Shown in pieces: positions 43,579 to 53,274 of a stretch of DNA of 64,000 nt (position 1 is its first letter; each line of letters starts with the position of its first letter). Below the pieces are notes generated by a model. The model ran no database searches. It was not told where the DNA came from and was given only the letters and a program-made list of their open reading frames with translations. This DNA comes from Anaerobium acetethylicum (GTDB lineage: Bacteria > Bacillota > Clostridia > Lachnospirales > Lachnospiraceae): positions 1 through 64,000 of the forward strand of contig NZ_FMKA01000018.1 in the NCBI RefSeq assembly GCF_900096945.1, given 5' to 3'. The translations under genes were made by a program, and so were the position numbers.

Positions 43579-46080
43579 ATGAAATTGTGTATGAATGTGA
43601 GTGCTGTAAAACAGCAGGATAATTATTATGCTGTTCTTACCAACAGCATTAAAATCAGAATTTATTTTCTGACAGATTCCATCATACGTATCCGTGCAGG
43701 CTTTGATGGAGATTTTGCGGAAGAATCCTATAGCCTGGTTATGACAGCATGGGAAGACCGTATGGACAGTTTTCTGAAGAATTGCAGAAAACGTACCCAT
43801 ACAGCGGATGCAGTGCTTACAGATAACGAACAGGAGGCAGTGATTCAGGGGAGGCTGCTGAAAGTGGTGGTTGAAAAAGATCCGTTCCGTGTCTGTGTTT
43901 ATGATTCGGAAGGAACATTGCTTCATGCTGATGTCGTTGATCTTACTTACATGGAGGACAGCAACCACCGCCGCATTCATACTAGTGAGATTACCCCGGA
44001 TGACTGTTTTTACGGGTTCGGCGAAAAAAGCGGTGAATTTAATAAGGCTCAGAAATTTATGAACATGAGCCCAAAGGATGCCATGGGGTATAATCCAAAA
44101 GAGACCGACTCCCTATACAAACATATTCCTTTTTATATTAAACTGAACCGCAGTAATCAAAAAGCAGTTGGATATTTTTACCATAATACCTACGAATGCG
44201 ATTTTGATATGGGACGGGAAAAGAGCAATTACTGGAAAATGCACAGCCGTTACCGTACAGATGGAGGAGATATCGATTTATTTCTGATAACGGGACCGAA
44301 GGTTCGTGATGTGGTAGAGCGTTATACAGATCTGACCGGAAAATCGGCTATGCTCCCAAGGTATGCGTTGGGATATCTGGGATCTTCCATGTATTATCCA
44401 GAGCTGGAAGCAGACTGTGATGATGCAATCTGCGAGTTTATCGACACAACAAAGGAAGAACGGATTCCTGTCGATGGTTTCCAGCTTTCATCTGGATACT
44501 GTGCCATTGAGACAGAAGAAGGAATTAAGCGTTGCGTGTTTACCTGGAACCATAAGAGGTTCAAGAATCCAAAGGATTTCTTTGCCCAGATGAAAAAAAG
44601 AGGAATCGTCGTTTCTCCAAACGTAAAACCGGGTATGCTTTTAGTTCATCCAAAACTGGAAGAAATGAAAAAGAAAGGCATGTTCGTAAGAGCGAGTGAT
44701 AGCGATCAGCCAGGAGTTGGAACCTGGTGGGGCGGAAAGGGACACTTTGTAGATTATACGAAGCCGTCAACCAGAGAGTACTGGAAAGAATATTTGAAAG
44801 AAAATGTTTTGGACTATGGGACCAGCTCTGTGTGGAATGATAACTGTGAATACGACAGCATGGTGGATAAAGACTGTGTCTGCGATTTTGAAGGTAAAGG
44901 CGGAACCATTGGCCAGCTGAAATCAGTTATGTCTAATATCATGTGCCAGATTACTGATGAAGCGATCCGCGATACTTTCGGCAATACCCGTCCGTACATC
45001 GTCTGCCGTTCCGGACACTCCGGAATTCAGCGTTATGCTCAGACATGGGCAGGAGACAATCTGACATGCTGGGATTCCCTGAAGTATAATATAGCTACGA
45101 TACTGGGCATGAGCCTGTCGGGCGTGGCAAACCAGGGATGCGATATTGGAGGCTTTTTTGGACCTTCTCCAGAGGCGGAATTGCTGGTGCGCTGGATTCA
45201 GAACGGAATTTTCCAGCCCCGTTTTTCAATCCATTCCACAAACACGGACAATACTGTAACAGAACCATGGATGTACAGCGGCTGTACGGGCTTTATCAGA
45301 AAAGCAATTGAATTCCGATATCAGTTAAGTCCATACCTGTATTCTCTGTTAGCACGGGCACATGAAACAGGACTTCCGATTATGGAGCCGATGTGCAGTG
45401 CATTCCAGGAGGATACTAAGTGCTACGATGAGGGTATTGATTTTATGGTGGGCGATTCGCTTATGGTTGCCAATGTGGTTGAAAAGGGAGCAAAGACAAG
45501 AAGGGTGTATCTGCCGGAAGGACATGTTTTCTATGATTTCTATACAAGAGAAGCTTACCAGGGCGGACAGACTATCGAAATACCGGTAGATTTAGACAGT
45601 ATCCCGATATTCATAAAAGATGGCGGAATCATTTCTCTGGCATCAAATCCGATTGATAATCTGAGCACGCAGAAGGCTATAGGAATAAAGCTGATCTGTG
45701 CAGCAGATAAAGACAGCCGGTTTGAACTGTACGAAGACGACGGCGAAAGTATGGATTATGAAAACGGCGGATATCTAAAGACCAGAATCATGATGAAAAG
45801 CGGCGAGCGCACTACATTGGATTTTGTTAAGGAAGGAAATTTCAAGACATCGGTAGAAACGATGTACCTGGATGTGATCAGAAGAGATAAAGCTCCTTAC
45901 TGGGTATCTATAGACGGACAGGAAGTGCCTCATCTCCTGCACAGAAGAAAGTTTGAGGAAGCCGGTTATGGATGGTACTACAGCCAGAGCATGAAATCGG
46001 TTCAGATAAAATATAAAAATCCGGATAAGGATTATCAGGTGTTAATCTCATTTGAGCAGTTTGATATGATTGGAATGTAG
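43579..46080 (+). CDS. GH31-family alpha-glycosidase
   Basis: An 833-residue enzyme without a signal peptide. The GH31 nucleophile is in SVWNDNCEYDS (Asp421). RPYIVCRSGHSGIQRYAQTWAGDN and GCDIGGFFG follow, and the C-terminal beta domains begin near YLPEGHVFYDFYT. Members hydrolyse alpha-glucosides, alpha-xylosides or sulfoquinovosides; no specificity can be read safely. The ATG at 43579 has AAGGAGG 8 nt upstream, whereas an ATG at 43516 has none. Next to a TRAP transporter for acidic solutes it may act on an acidic or aldonate-type glycoside. Confidence 0.9.
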   Translation: MKLCMNVSAVKQQDNYYAVLTNSIKIRIYFLTDSIIRIRAGFDGDFAEESYSLVMTAWEDRMDSFLKNCRKRTHTADAVLTDNEQEAVIQGRLLKVVVEKDPFRVCVYDSEGTLLHADVVDLTYMEDSNHRRIHTSEITPDDCFYGFGEKSGEFNKAQKFMNMSPKDAMGYNPKETDSLYKHIPFYIKLNRSNQKAVGYFYHNTYECDFDMGREKSNYWKMHSRYRTDGGDIDLFLITGPKVRDVVERYTDLTGKSAMLPRYALGYLGSSMYYPELEADCDDAICEFIDTTKEERIPVDGFQLSSGYCAIETEEGIKRCVFTWNHKRFKNPKDFFAQMKKRGIVVSPNVKPGMLLVHPKLEEMKKKGMFVRASDSDQPGVGTWWGGKGHFVDYTKPSTREYWKEYLKENVLDYGTSSVWNDNCEYDSMVDKDCVCDFEGKGGTIGQLKSVMSNIMCQITDEAIRDTFGNTRPYIVCRSGHSGIQRYAQTWAGDNLTCWDSLKYNIATILGMSLSGVANQGCDIGGFFGPSPEAELLVRWIQNGIFQPRFSIHSTNTDNTVTEPWMYSGCTGFIRKAIEFRYQLSPYLYSLLARAHETGLPIMEPMCSAFQEDTKCYDEGIDFMVGDSLMVANVVEKGAKTRRVYLPEGHVFYDFYTREAYQGGQTIEIPVDLDSIPIFIKDGGIISLASNPIDNLSTQKAIGIKLICAADKDSRFELYEDDGESMDYENGGYLKTRIMMKSGERTTLDFVKEGNFKTSVETMYLDVIRRDKAPYWVSIDGQEVPHLLHRRKFEEAGYGWYYSQSMKSVQIKYKNPDKDYQVLISFEQFDMIGM

Positions 46081-46107
46081 GATAACAGAAGGAAGGGGTA
46101 ACAGAAT

Positions 46108-47130
46108 ATGAAAAAATTAATTGCGGTAATATTGTCTCTTAGTCTTGCGGTTATGAGTCTTGCAGGCTGTGGTGCGGAAAGTGCAGAATCAAGTGCAGAG
46201 GCGACAAAGGAAAATCCAATGGTATTGACACTGGCCCATGGGTTAAGTGAAACCCATACGGTTCATATCGCTATGCTGGAGTTTGCTGAAAAAGTGGAGG
46301 AACGCACAGAAGGAAGAATCCAGGTAAAAATTTATCCGAATGGCCAGCTGGGATCTGAAACAGAAGCAATGGAACAGCTGATGGCTGGAGTTGTAGCTAT
46401 GACAAAAGTTTCGGCACCTGGTCTTGCCACCTATAATGAGGCTTATCATAGCTTTGGTCTTCCGTATATTTTTGATGATACGAAAGATTTCTATCGTATC
46501 ATGGATTCCAGTCAGATGCGTGACTTTTTCCTGTCGACAGGAGAGGACGGTTTTGTGACTTTAACCTACTATACGTCCGGAGCAAGATCATTTTATACTG
46601 TAGATAAGCCAATCAGAACACCGGAAGATCTGAAAGGATTAAAAATCCGCGTGCAGGATATGAAATCCCAGACAGATATGATTAAGGCAATGGGAGGGAC
46701 GCCGGTAGCGATGTCCTATGGTGATGTCTATACTTCCCTTCAGACAGGGATTATAGATGGAACAGAGAATAATGAGACTGCACTGACGACAGGAAAGCAT
46801 GGTGAAATCTGTAAGGTATACTCTACAGATCAGCATGCAATGATTCCTGATGTTATGGTCATGAGTGCAAAAGTGTGGAATGGAATCGCACCGGAAGACC
46901 AGAAGATTATTCTGGAGGCTGCCTATGAATCGACAGATAGCCATAAGATTGCATGGGACAGCGCAATCCAGGCGGCTGTAGAAGAAGCAAAAACACAAAT
47001 GGGCGTAACGTTTGTAGATGACATTGATAAAGAGGCATTCAGGGAAGCGACGAGCGGTATGATCAGTGAATATTCATCAACGTATCCGAAAGTGGCTGAG
47101 CTGCTGGATATTATTGATTCTGTAGAATAG
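46108..47130 (+). CDS. dctP: TRAP transporter solute-binding lipoprotein (DctP)
   Basis: A 340-residue protein with a lipoprotein signal (VMSLAGCGAES). The DctP fold starts LTLAHGLSETHTVHIAMLEF and includes the conserved arginine motif LKGLKIRVQD, which binds the substrate carboxylate, and NNETA later. It captures an organic or sugar acid outside the cell. AAGGAAGGGG precedes the ATG. It is 27 bp after the GH31 gene and begins the three-gene TRAP set. Confidence 0.9.
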   Translation: MKKLIAVILSLSLAVMSLAGCGAESAESSAEATKENPMVLTLAHGLSETHTVHIAMLEFAEKVEERTEGRIQVKIYPNGQLGSETEAMEQLMAGVVAMTKVSAPGLATYNEAYHSFGLPYIFDDTKDFYRIMDSSQMRDFFLSTGEDGFVTLTYYTSGARSFYTVDKPIRTPEDLKGLKIRVQDMKSQTDMIKAMGGTPVAMSYGDVYTSLQTGIIDGTENNETALTTGKHGEICKVYSTDQHAMIPDVMVMSAKVWNGIAPEDQKIILEAAYESTDSHKIAWDSAIQAAVEEAKTQMGVTFVDDIDKEAFREATSGMISEYSSTYPKVAELLDIIDSVE

Positions 47131-47141
47131 GGGGAAAAACA

Positions 47142-47660
47142 ATGCAGGGAACTTTAACAACCATTAAGAAGGGCATGAATTTCATTTTATCCCGTATTGC
47201 AGCATTTTTGCTGCTGACTATGACTTTTTTGGTTTTGTATCAGGTCTTTACAAGATATGTCTTAAATGATCCGGCGGGCTTTACAGAGGAAATTGTACGT
47301 TATCTGCTCATGTGGACAGGATTCATAGGCGCAGCATATGCGTTCAGTACCAGGCAGCACATGGCCCTTGTCTTTTTAAGAGATAAACTGGAACCGGCGA
47401 AGAAAAAGGTTCTGGTGATTTTTATTGACGCCGTGATTCTGGCATTTGCACTTTTTATCATGACAGTTGGCGGCACCAGTCTTGCAGCAAGTGCATCCAA
47501 AGAATATTCTGCACTTTTAGGAATCCCGCGAACCCTGGTTTACAGCATGGCTCCGATTTCCGGCGTCTTTATTATAATTGCCCAGATTATCAATATCTGG
47601 GAAGATGTAACCGGAATTGCTATTGCTGATGAAGCTACAGATAAAGGAGGAAACGAATAA
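47142..47660 (+). CDS. dctQ: TRAP transporter small permease (DctQ)
   Basis: A 172-residue membrane protein with four hydrophobic segments and the family motif FTEEIVRYLLMWTGFIGAAY. It forms the integral membrane complex with DctM. AGGGGG precedes the ATG. The stop codon shares a base with the ATG of the next gene, so translation is coupled. Confidence 0.9.
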   Translation: MQGTLTTIKKGMNFILSRIAAFLLLTMTFLVLYQVFTRYVLNDPAGFTEEIVRYLLMWTGFIGAAYAFSTRQHMALVFLRDKLEPAKKKVLVIFIDAVILAFALFIMTVGGTSLAASASKEYSALLGIPRTLVYSMAPISGVFIIIAQIINIWEDVTGIAIADEATDKGGNE

Positions 47661-48961
47661 TGAATATTGTCCTGACAACCGTAGTTCTTTTTGCAGTATT
47701 TGGCATCCTGCTGTTTTTGGGCTGCCCAATCTCTGTCAGCATCCTGATTTCTTCTATTGCAACTGCGTTATCTTCTCTTACCTGGGAGCAGGTATCGTTT
47801 ATCACAATGCAGAAGATGAACAGTGGCGTTGAAAGCTTCTCTTTACTGGCAGTACCATTATTTATTCTGGCAGGAAACATCATGAATAATGGAGGGATTG
47901 CCCGCCGTCTGATTAATTTTGCAAACCTGTTCTGCGGCCGCATTCCAGGTTCCCTGGCACAGGCAAATGCGCTTGGAAATATGCTTTTTGGCGCATTATC
48001 AGGTTCTTCTGTTGCTGCAGCATCTGCCATGGGAAGTGCGATTTATCCAATCCAGAAGGAAGAGGGATATGATCCGGCATTTGCAACCTGTGTCAACATT
48101 GCATCTGCACCAACAGGGCTTCTTATACCGCCGACCAGTGCATTTATCGTATACTCGACAGTTGCAGGTGGCGTTTCCATCTCAGCATTATTTATGGCAG
48201 GCTATATACCGGGTCTTTTAATGGGGCTTGGAACTATGATTGTTGCATTCCTTTACGCAAAGAAGCACAAATATCCGGTATCAGGCAAAACGAACCTAAA
48301 AGAAGCAGTTAAGGTTACCCTTCAGGCAATTCCAAGTTTATTGCTGATTATCATTGTTATTGGCGGTATTGTAGGGGGAATCTTCACTGCAACGGAAGGC
48401 GCGGGAGTATGTGTCCTTTACTGCCTCATCTTATCAATCTGTTACAAAAGCATGGATATGAAGTCATTTATGGATATCTTATTGAAGAGTGCATGTACAA
48501 GCGGTATTATCTTATTCCTGATTTCAGCATCCTCAGCCATGTCGTGGGTAATGGCATATTCAGGAATCCCGGCAGCAATCAGCGATGGAATTCTGTCTGT
48601 ATCAACGAATAAGTATGTGATTTTCTTCCTGATGAACATCATTCTTCTGGTTATCGGTACTTTCATGGATATAACACCGGCAATTTTAATTTTTACGCCA
48701 ATATTCCTTCCTATTGCACAAAGCTTTGGAATGTCATCGGTTCAGTTCGGAGCGGTACTGATTTTCAATATGTGTATGGGCAATATGACGCCACCGGTTG
48801 GATCTGTACTGTTTGTCGCATGCGGCATCACGAATACGACAATCGAGCAGGTTGCTAAAATGCTGGTTCCATATCTGATTGTATTGCTGCTGCTGTTGTT
48901 GGCAGTTACCTATATTCCGGTCCTTTCTCTTGGACTGCCAGGTTTGATGGGATTAATTTGA
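47660..48961 (+). CDS. dctM: TRAP transporter large permease (DctM)
   Basis: A 433-residue polytopic membrane protein of the DctM family. Conserved segments are LFILAGNIMNNGGIARRLINFA, LGNMLFGALSGSSVAAASAMGS, SAPTGLLIPPTSAFIVYS and NMTPPVGSVLFVACGI. It carries the solute with sodium ions. It is the last gene of the GH31-dctPQM unit; a strong terminator follows. Confidence 0.93.
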   Translation: MNIVLTTVVLFAVFGILLFLGCPISVSILISSIATALSSLTWEQVSFITMQKMNSGVESFSLLAVPLFILAGNIMNNGGIARRLINFANLFCGRIPGSLAQANALGNMLFGALSGSSVAAASAMGSAIYPIQKEEGYDPAFATCVNIASAPTGLLIPPTSAFIVYSTVAGGVSISALFMAGYIPGLLMGLGTMIVAFLYAKKHKYPVSGKTNLKEAVKVTLQAIPSLLLIIIVIGGIVGGIFTATEGAGVCVLYCLILSICYKSMDMKSFMDILLKSACTSGIILFLISASSAMSWVMAYSGIPAAISDGILSVSTNKYVIFFLMNIILLVIGTFMDITPAILIFTPIFLPIAQSFGMSSVQFGAVLIFNMCMGNMTPPVGSVLFVACGITNTTIEQVAKMLVPYLIVLLLLLLAVTYIPVLSLGLPGLMGLI

Positions 48962-49001
48962 TAGGGGCCTGGAATCTGTATAGAAAAGATTAAAGGATTA
49001 T

Positions 49002-49046
49002 AAAAAACGGAGTGAGATAGCAAATGCTATCACACTCCGTTTTTTT
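49002..49046. terminator. Bidirectional terminator between dctM and lacI-type gene
   Basis: AAAAAACGGAGTG-A-GATAGCA pairs with TGCTATC-A-CACTCCGTTTTTT. A-run and T-run flank it on both sides, so it can stop both convergent genes. Confidence 0.93.
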
Positions 49047-49079
49047 ACATAATTCAGAACTCTTATCAGAATTGTTACA

Positions 49080-50072
49080 TCACCTGACGATCAGCTTCGG
49101 CATCAGGCAGATATCCTGGACCTCGGCTTTATCCCCCGATTTCATGGAACTGCGCAGTACCTCCCAGGAACGGATCCCTAATTCATGGATGTCCTGGTCG
49201 ATGCTGGATATCCGGATGCCGAACAGGAAGTCGGACAGGAGGTTGTCGTAGCTGACAATCATGTAATCTTCGGGAACGCGGATTCCGCATTCCATGAATT
49301 TCTTCAAAACGCCAATTGTCATCATGTCGTTGCTGACGAATATGGCGGTGCAGTCGGTCTTCAGGATCTGCTCTGCGGCCTCGTAGCCGCCTTCGATCCT
49401 GTAGTTTGCAGGAATGATGTATTCTTTCGGTATCTTGAAACCGTGCTCATCCATTGCTTTTTTATAGCCGTTGATACGGGAAAGGGAATTGTTCGAGATA
49501 TAGGTATTGCAGATGCAGGATATCCTGCTGTGGCCCTGTTCAATCAGATATTTCGTTGCCAGATAGGCGCCCGTCACGTTGTCAAAATATACTTTGCTGC
49601 AGGGAACATCCATTACCCTGTCGATCATGACAAAGGGGATGCTCAGATGTGAAAGCTTTTCCTGCATTTCTGTCTGATGCTGATATGCCTCATTGGACAT
49701 GACCAGAAAAAGCCCATCTACGCCTCTGGATACGAGGAGATCCATAAGGAGGAGGTCATCCCGGAAACTGTCGTTCGAATTTACGATAATTAACGTATAT
49801 CCTTTCTTTCTTGCTTCCATCTCCAGTACTTTGGCAAGCTTGGAAAAAAAGAAGTTCTCGATATCGGGAATGATGAGCCCCAGTGTTTTTGTCCGCTTCG
49901 TCACAAGGCTGCGGGCCATCACATTGGGCGTATAATGCTCTTCCTCTGCTATTTTTTTAATTAAAGCCTTTGTCTGTTCTGATATACGGTTCGGCCTGTC
50001 ATTCAGAACAAGGGATACACTGCTGGTTGAAACACCAGCCAGTCTTGCAATTTCTTTTAAGGTTATCGACAT
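49080..50072 (-). CDS. LacI-family repressor, probable ribose operon regulator
   Basis: A 330-residue repressor. The N-terminal HTH reads SITLKEIARLAGVSTSSVSL, then VLNDRPNRIS, followed by hinge and periplasmic-binding-like sugar domain (LGLIIPDIENFFFSKLAK). GGAG lies upstream of the ATG at 50072; longer frames would run into the MITE-like sequence. It is divergent from the rbs genes. Two LacI-type operators flank the rbs promoter, so it most likely represses them until ribose is present. Confidence 0.88.
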   Translation of the reverse strand: MSITLKEIARLAGVSTSSVSLVLNDRPNRISEQTKALIKKIAEEEHYTPNVMARSLVTKRTKTLGLIIPDIENFFFSKLAKVLEMEARKKGYTLIIVNSNDSFRDDLLLMDLLVSRGVDGLFLVMSNEAYQHQTEMQEKLSHLSIPFVMIDRVMDVPCSKVYFDNVTGAYLATKYLIEQGHSRISCICNTYISNNSLSRINGYKKAMDEHGFKIPKEYIIPANYRIEGGYEAAEQILKTDCTAIFVSNDMMTIGVLKKFMECGIRVPEDYMIVSYDNLLSDFLFGIRISSIDQDIHELGIRSWEVLRSSMKSGDKAEVQDICLMPKLIVR

Positions 50073-50128
50073 AACTGACTCCAATCCACTGATGATGTCC
50101 ATACAGCTGGTTATTCTACGATTTATTA

Positions 50129-50272
50129 GTACTTGTTCAGAAGCTTTGTCCCGCAAGCTGTTTTTGTGCTGATGTTGCATAAAAATCCGAGATTGGTATG
50201 TGCCAAACTGCAGGTTATTCAACTTGTGTACATCATCTGTGAATATGAAGGACGGATTCCTTCATATTCATG
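50129..50272. mobile_element. Degenerate copy of the 142-bp MITE
   Basis: The left end GTACTTGTTCAG resembles the MITE end. Internal parts match well (CCGCAAGCTGTTTTTGTGCTGA, split; TTGCATAAAAATCCGAGA; CATCATCTGTGAATATGAAG). The right end is altered and no target duplication is visible, so it is an old copy. It lies in the lacI-rbs intergenic region. Confidence 0.65.
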
Positions 50273-50321
50273 TTCATTATAAATGATAGTCCGAGAGTAA
50301 GGCAATGTGCAATTTTAACAA

Positions 50322-50337
50322 GATAAACCGTTTTACC
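50322..50337. promoter_or_regulatory. LacI-type operator O1
   Basis: GATAAACCGTTTTACC, a near-palindrome centred on CCG typical of LacI-family sites, lies 18 bp upstream of the -35 element. An identical copy lies downstream of the promoter. Confidence 0.8.
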
Positions 50338-50355
50338 TTTGGTAAAAATGACAGA

Positions 50356-50384
50356 TTGACAAAATGATAAATGGGTACTAAAAT
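50356..50384 (+). promoter_or_regulatory. rbs operon promoter
   Basis: TTGACA (50356-50361), a 17-bp spacer and TAAAAT (50379-50384). Transcription would start near 50391, between the two operators. Confidence 0.85.
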
Positions 50385-50398
50385 AGAATCATAAAGTT

Positions 50399-50414
50399 GA
50401 TAAACCGTTTTACC
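50399..50414. promoter_or_regulatory. LacI-type operator O2
   Basis: A second exact GATAAACCGTTTTACC, 77 bp from the first, covering about +8 to +23. Paired sites bracketing the promoter suit repression by DNA looping. Confidence 0.82.
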
Positions 50415-50458
50415 TACTCTTGCAGGAGGTTTCTGATTGTGAAAAGGGAGAGATGAAA

Positions 50459-51343
50459 ATGAAAATTGGAATTTTAGGCAGCATCAATATGGATATGACC
50501 GTCACGGCGGATAGGATACCACAAAAAGGGGAAACGATAAAGGGCAATGACATTTCCTATATTCCCGGGGGGAAAGGCGCAAACCAGGCGGTCGCAGCCG
50601 CAAGGCTCGGAGGCAGCGTCGAGATGTTCGGCTGTGTCGGAAATGACGACGCCGGAAAGACTCTGGTCGAAAACCTCAGGAACGAAGGCATACAGACTGG
50701 AAACATCAAGGTAGTGGACGGCGTGCCGACCGGAATCGCAGTCATAACGGTTGCGGAAAATGACAACTGCATCGTTGTGGTCGCTGGCGCGAATAATGCC
50801 GTAGACAAAGCGTATGTAGACAGCGTTGCAGATGACCTGCTCGCCTGCGATATCGTTCTTCTCCAGCATGAGATCCCGCAGGAAACGGTGGAATATGCGG
50901 TTCAGCTCTGCCATAAGAAAGGAATCAAAGTCATCCTAAACCCGGCGCCGGCAAGACCGGTTCCTAAAAAAATCCTTGAACAGATCGATTACCTGACACC
51001 AAATGAGCATGAGGCAGTCATTCTGTTTGGACAGGACACCAGCACGGAAGACCTGCTGAAAACATATCCGGAGAAGTTGGTCATCACCCAGGGCTCCTTG
51101 GGAGTCAGCGTGTGTACAGGAGCCGGAGATGTAGTGCTCGTTCCTGCACGGAAAGCGAAAGTGGTTGATACCACCGGCGCCGGCGATACGCTAAATGGCG
51201 CTTTTGCCGTAGCACTGGCAGACGGAAAGGATATCGTCGGGGCATTGAAGTTTGCAAATGTGGCAGCAAGCCTTTCGACTGAGAAGTTCGGAGCACAGGG
51301 CGGAATGCCGGTTTATGAAGAAGTGATCCAGGAAATGGAATGA
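50459..51343 (+). CDS. rbsK: Ribokinase
   Basis: A 294-residue PfkB-family kinase that phosphorylates ribose at O5. Signature 1 is GGKGANQAVAAARLGG near residue 36. Signature 2 is DTTGAGDTLNGAFAVAL, with the catalytic Asp of GAGD. IGILGSINMDMTV at the N-terminus is typical of ribokinases. The ATG at 50459 has GGGAG 8 nt upstream; the ATG two codons earlier is too close. It is the first gene of the operon. Confidence 0.93.
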   Translation: MKIGILGSINMDMTVTADRIPQKGETIKGNDISYIPGGKGANQAVAAARLGGSVEMFGCVGNDDAGKTLVENLRNEGIQTGNIKVVDGVPTGIAVITVAENDNCIVVVAGANNAVDKAYVDSVADDLLACDIVLLQHEIPQETVEYAVQLCHKKGIKVILNPAPARPVPKKILEQIDYLTPNEHEAVILFGQDTSTEDLLKTYPEKLVITQGSLGVSVCTGAGDVVLVPARKAKVVDTTGAGDTLNGAFAVALADGKDIVGALKFANVAASLSTEKFGAQGGMPVYEEVIQEME

Positions 51344-51354
51344 GGTGCTTATAA

Positions 51355-51765
51355 ATGAAGAAACATGGAATCTTAAACAGCGATATATCAAGAGTCCTCT
51401 CTTATATGGGCCATACGGATACCATCTGCATCGGGGACTGCGGCCTTCCGATACCAGATGAGACGGAACGGATCGATCTTGCAGTGCGCTTCGGGAGCCC
51501 CTCTTTTATGGAGGTTCTGGAAGCGGTCGCAGAGGATATGGTAATTGAAAAGATCGTTCTTGCAGAGGAAATCAAGATCCATAACCCAGAGGTACTGTCA
51601 CGGATCCAGGAACTGATCAGTAACAGGAACGCAGAGACAGAGGTAGAATTCGTTTCCCATGCACAGCTGAAGGAACGAACAGGAAGATGCAGGGCTGTTC
51701 TTCGAACAGGCGAAACGACTCCTTATGCAAATATCATTTTACAGTCTGGCTGTGTCTTTGCATAG
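51355..51765 (+). CDS. rbsD: D-ribose pyranase
   Basis: A 136-residue RbsD/FucU-type mutarotase that converts beta-pyranose to furanose forms of ribose before phosphorylation. Motifs are HGILNSDISRVLSYMGHTD, GDCGLPIP and FVSHAQLKE, with the C-terminal R-T-G-E-x-x-P-Y-A-N. It lies 11 bp after rbsK, with GAGGTG upstream. Confidence 0.93.
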   Translation: MKKHGILNSDISRVLSYMGHTDTICIGDCGLPIPDETERIDLAVRFGSPSFMEVLEAVAEDMVIEKIVLAEEIKIHNPEVLSRIQELISNRNAETEVEFVSHAQLKERTGRCRAVLRTGETTPYANIILQSGCVFA

Positions 51766-51786
51766 GAATAACGGGAGGAAAGCAGA

Positions 51787-53274
51787 ATGAAAATAGAAAT
51801 GCAGAAGATTTGCAAGTCATTTGGGCAGAACCAGGTGCTTAAGGATGCCGGTTTTCAGCTGGGGGATGGCGAAGTACATGCCCTCATGGGTGAGAATGGT
51901 GCCGGTAAATCCACATTAATGAAGATACTGACCGGCGTGTATACCAGAGATTCCGGAACCGTCATCGTTGACGGAAAGGAAGTTGTCTATAAGAATCCAC
52001 AGGAAGCGGAGAAGGCAGGAATCGTATTTATCCACCAGGAACTGAATGTGCTTTTTGACCTGACAGTGGAAGAAAATCTGTTTCTTGGAAAGGAACTGAC
52101 CATGTTCCCTGGAATCTGCAACCGTAAAGCCATGCGGAAGAAGGCAGAAGAGACCCTTCAGATGCTGGGCGTAAAGATACCGGCCAACAAGGTGATGTCG
52201 GAGCTTTCAGTCGGCCAGCAGCAGATGATAGAAATCTGCAAGGCGCTCATGGTCGAGGCGAAGGTAATCATCATGGATGAACCGACCGCGGCCCTGACCC
52301 AGAGCGAGACGAAAGTACTATTTGAAGTAATCCACAATCTCCGCAAGCGGGGCGTGTCTATCGTGTACATTTCCCACCGTATGGAAGAAATCTTCGAATT
52401 GTGCGACCGCATTACCGTTCTCAGGGATGGCAGCTACGTCGGAACGAAGGACATTGCGAAAACGGATATGAATGAAATCGTCAAAATGATGATTGGCCGC
52501 GAAATAGGAGAGCGCTATCCGACTCGTGATTTTGCTATCGGAAAAGAAATCTTTCGGGTGGAAGGCCTTACGAAGAAAGGCGTATTTGAAAATGTCAGCT
52601 TCTCCGTGCATGCAGGCGAGGTGCTTGGCGTCTCGGGCCTGATGGGAGCGGGGCGTACCGAAATCATGCAGGCGATCTTCGGAAACCTGCCATACGAGGA
52701 AGGCAGCCTCTATATAGAAGATCAGAAATGCCAGATCCGCAATCCGGAGCAGGCAATCGATCTTGGAATCGGATTCATTACCGAGGACCGCAAGAGCGAG
52801 GGACTCATGCTGGAGGAGACCATCCAGAAGAACATCGCACTTGCTAACCTTGACAGCATATCCAACGGGTTCGGCGTGCTGAATGGCAAGGCGGAAGATG
52901 ATCTGATTGCAAAAGCAATCCAGGAGCTTCACATCCGGTGTACCGGCCCGCAGCACGAATGCAATAACCTGAGCGGCGGCAACCAGCAGAAGGTCGTCAT
53001 CGCAAAATGGATCTATACGAGCCCAAAAATCCTGATTTTTGATGAACCGACAAGGGGCGTCGATATCGGGGCCAAGAAAGAGATCTACAACATCATCAAC
53101 GAGCTGGCGGAAAAGGGAGTTGCCATTATCATGGTTTCCTCCGAACTGCCGGAAGTGTTGGGCATGAGCGACCGGATTATGGTAGTCCGCGAGGGAAAGG
53201 TTCGTGGAATCATTTCCAGGGAAGAAGCAGATCAGGAAAAAACGATGACTTTAGCAACAGGGGGAAATATATGA
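51787..53274 (+). CDS. rbsA: Ribose ABC transporter ATP-binding protein
   Basis: A 495-residue protein with two ABC domains. Domain 1 has Walker A GENGAGKSTL, signature LSVGQQQMIEI and Walker B VIIMDEPTAAL. Domain 2 has the degenerate Walker A GLMGAGRTEIM, signature LSGGNQQKVVIAKW and Walker B ILIFDEPTRGVD. This is the normal RbsA layout and it appears intact, although its permease partner downstream is not. GGGAGG precedes the ATG; its stop overlaps the next start (ATGA). Confidence 0.94.
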   Translation: MKIEMQKICKSFGQNQVLKDAGFQLGDGEVHALMGENGAGKSTLMKILTGVYTRDSGTVIVDGKEVVYKNPQEAEKAGIVFIHQELNVLFDLTVEENLFLGKELTMFPGICNRKAMRKKAEETLQMLGVKIPANKVMSELSVGQQQMIEICKALMVEAKVIIMDEPTAALTQSETKVLFEVIHNLRKRGVSIVYISHRMEEIFELCDRITVLRDGSYVGTKDIAKTDMNEIVKMMIGREIGERYPTRDFAIGKEIFRVEGLTKKGVFENVSFSVHAGEVLGVSGLMGAGRTEIMQAIFGNLPYEEGSLYIEDQKCQIRNPEQAIDLGIGFITEDRKSEGLMLEETIQKNIALANLDSISNGFGVLNGKAEDDLIAKAIQELHIRCTGPQHECNNLSGGNQQKVVIAKWIYTSPKILIFDEPTRGVDIGAKKEIYNIINELAEKGVAIIMVSSELPEVLGMSDRIMVVREGKVRGIISREEADQEKTMTLATGGNI

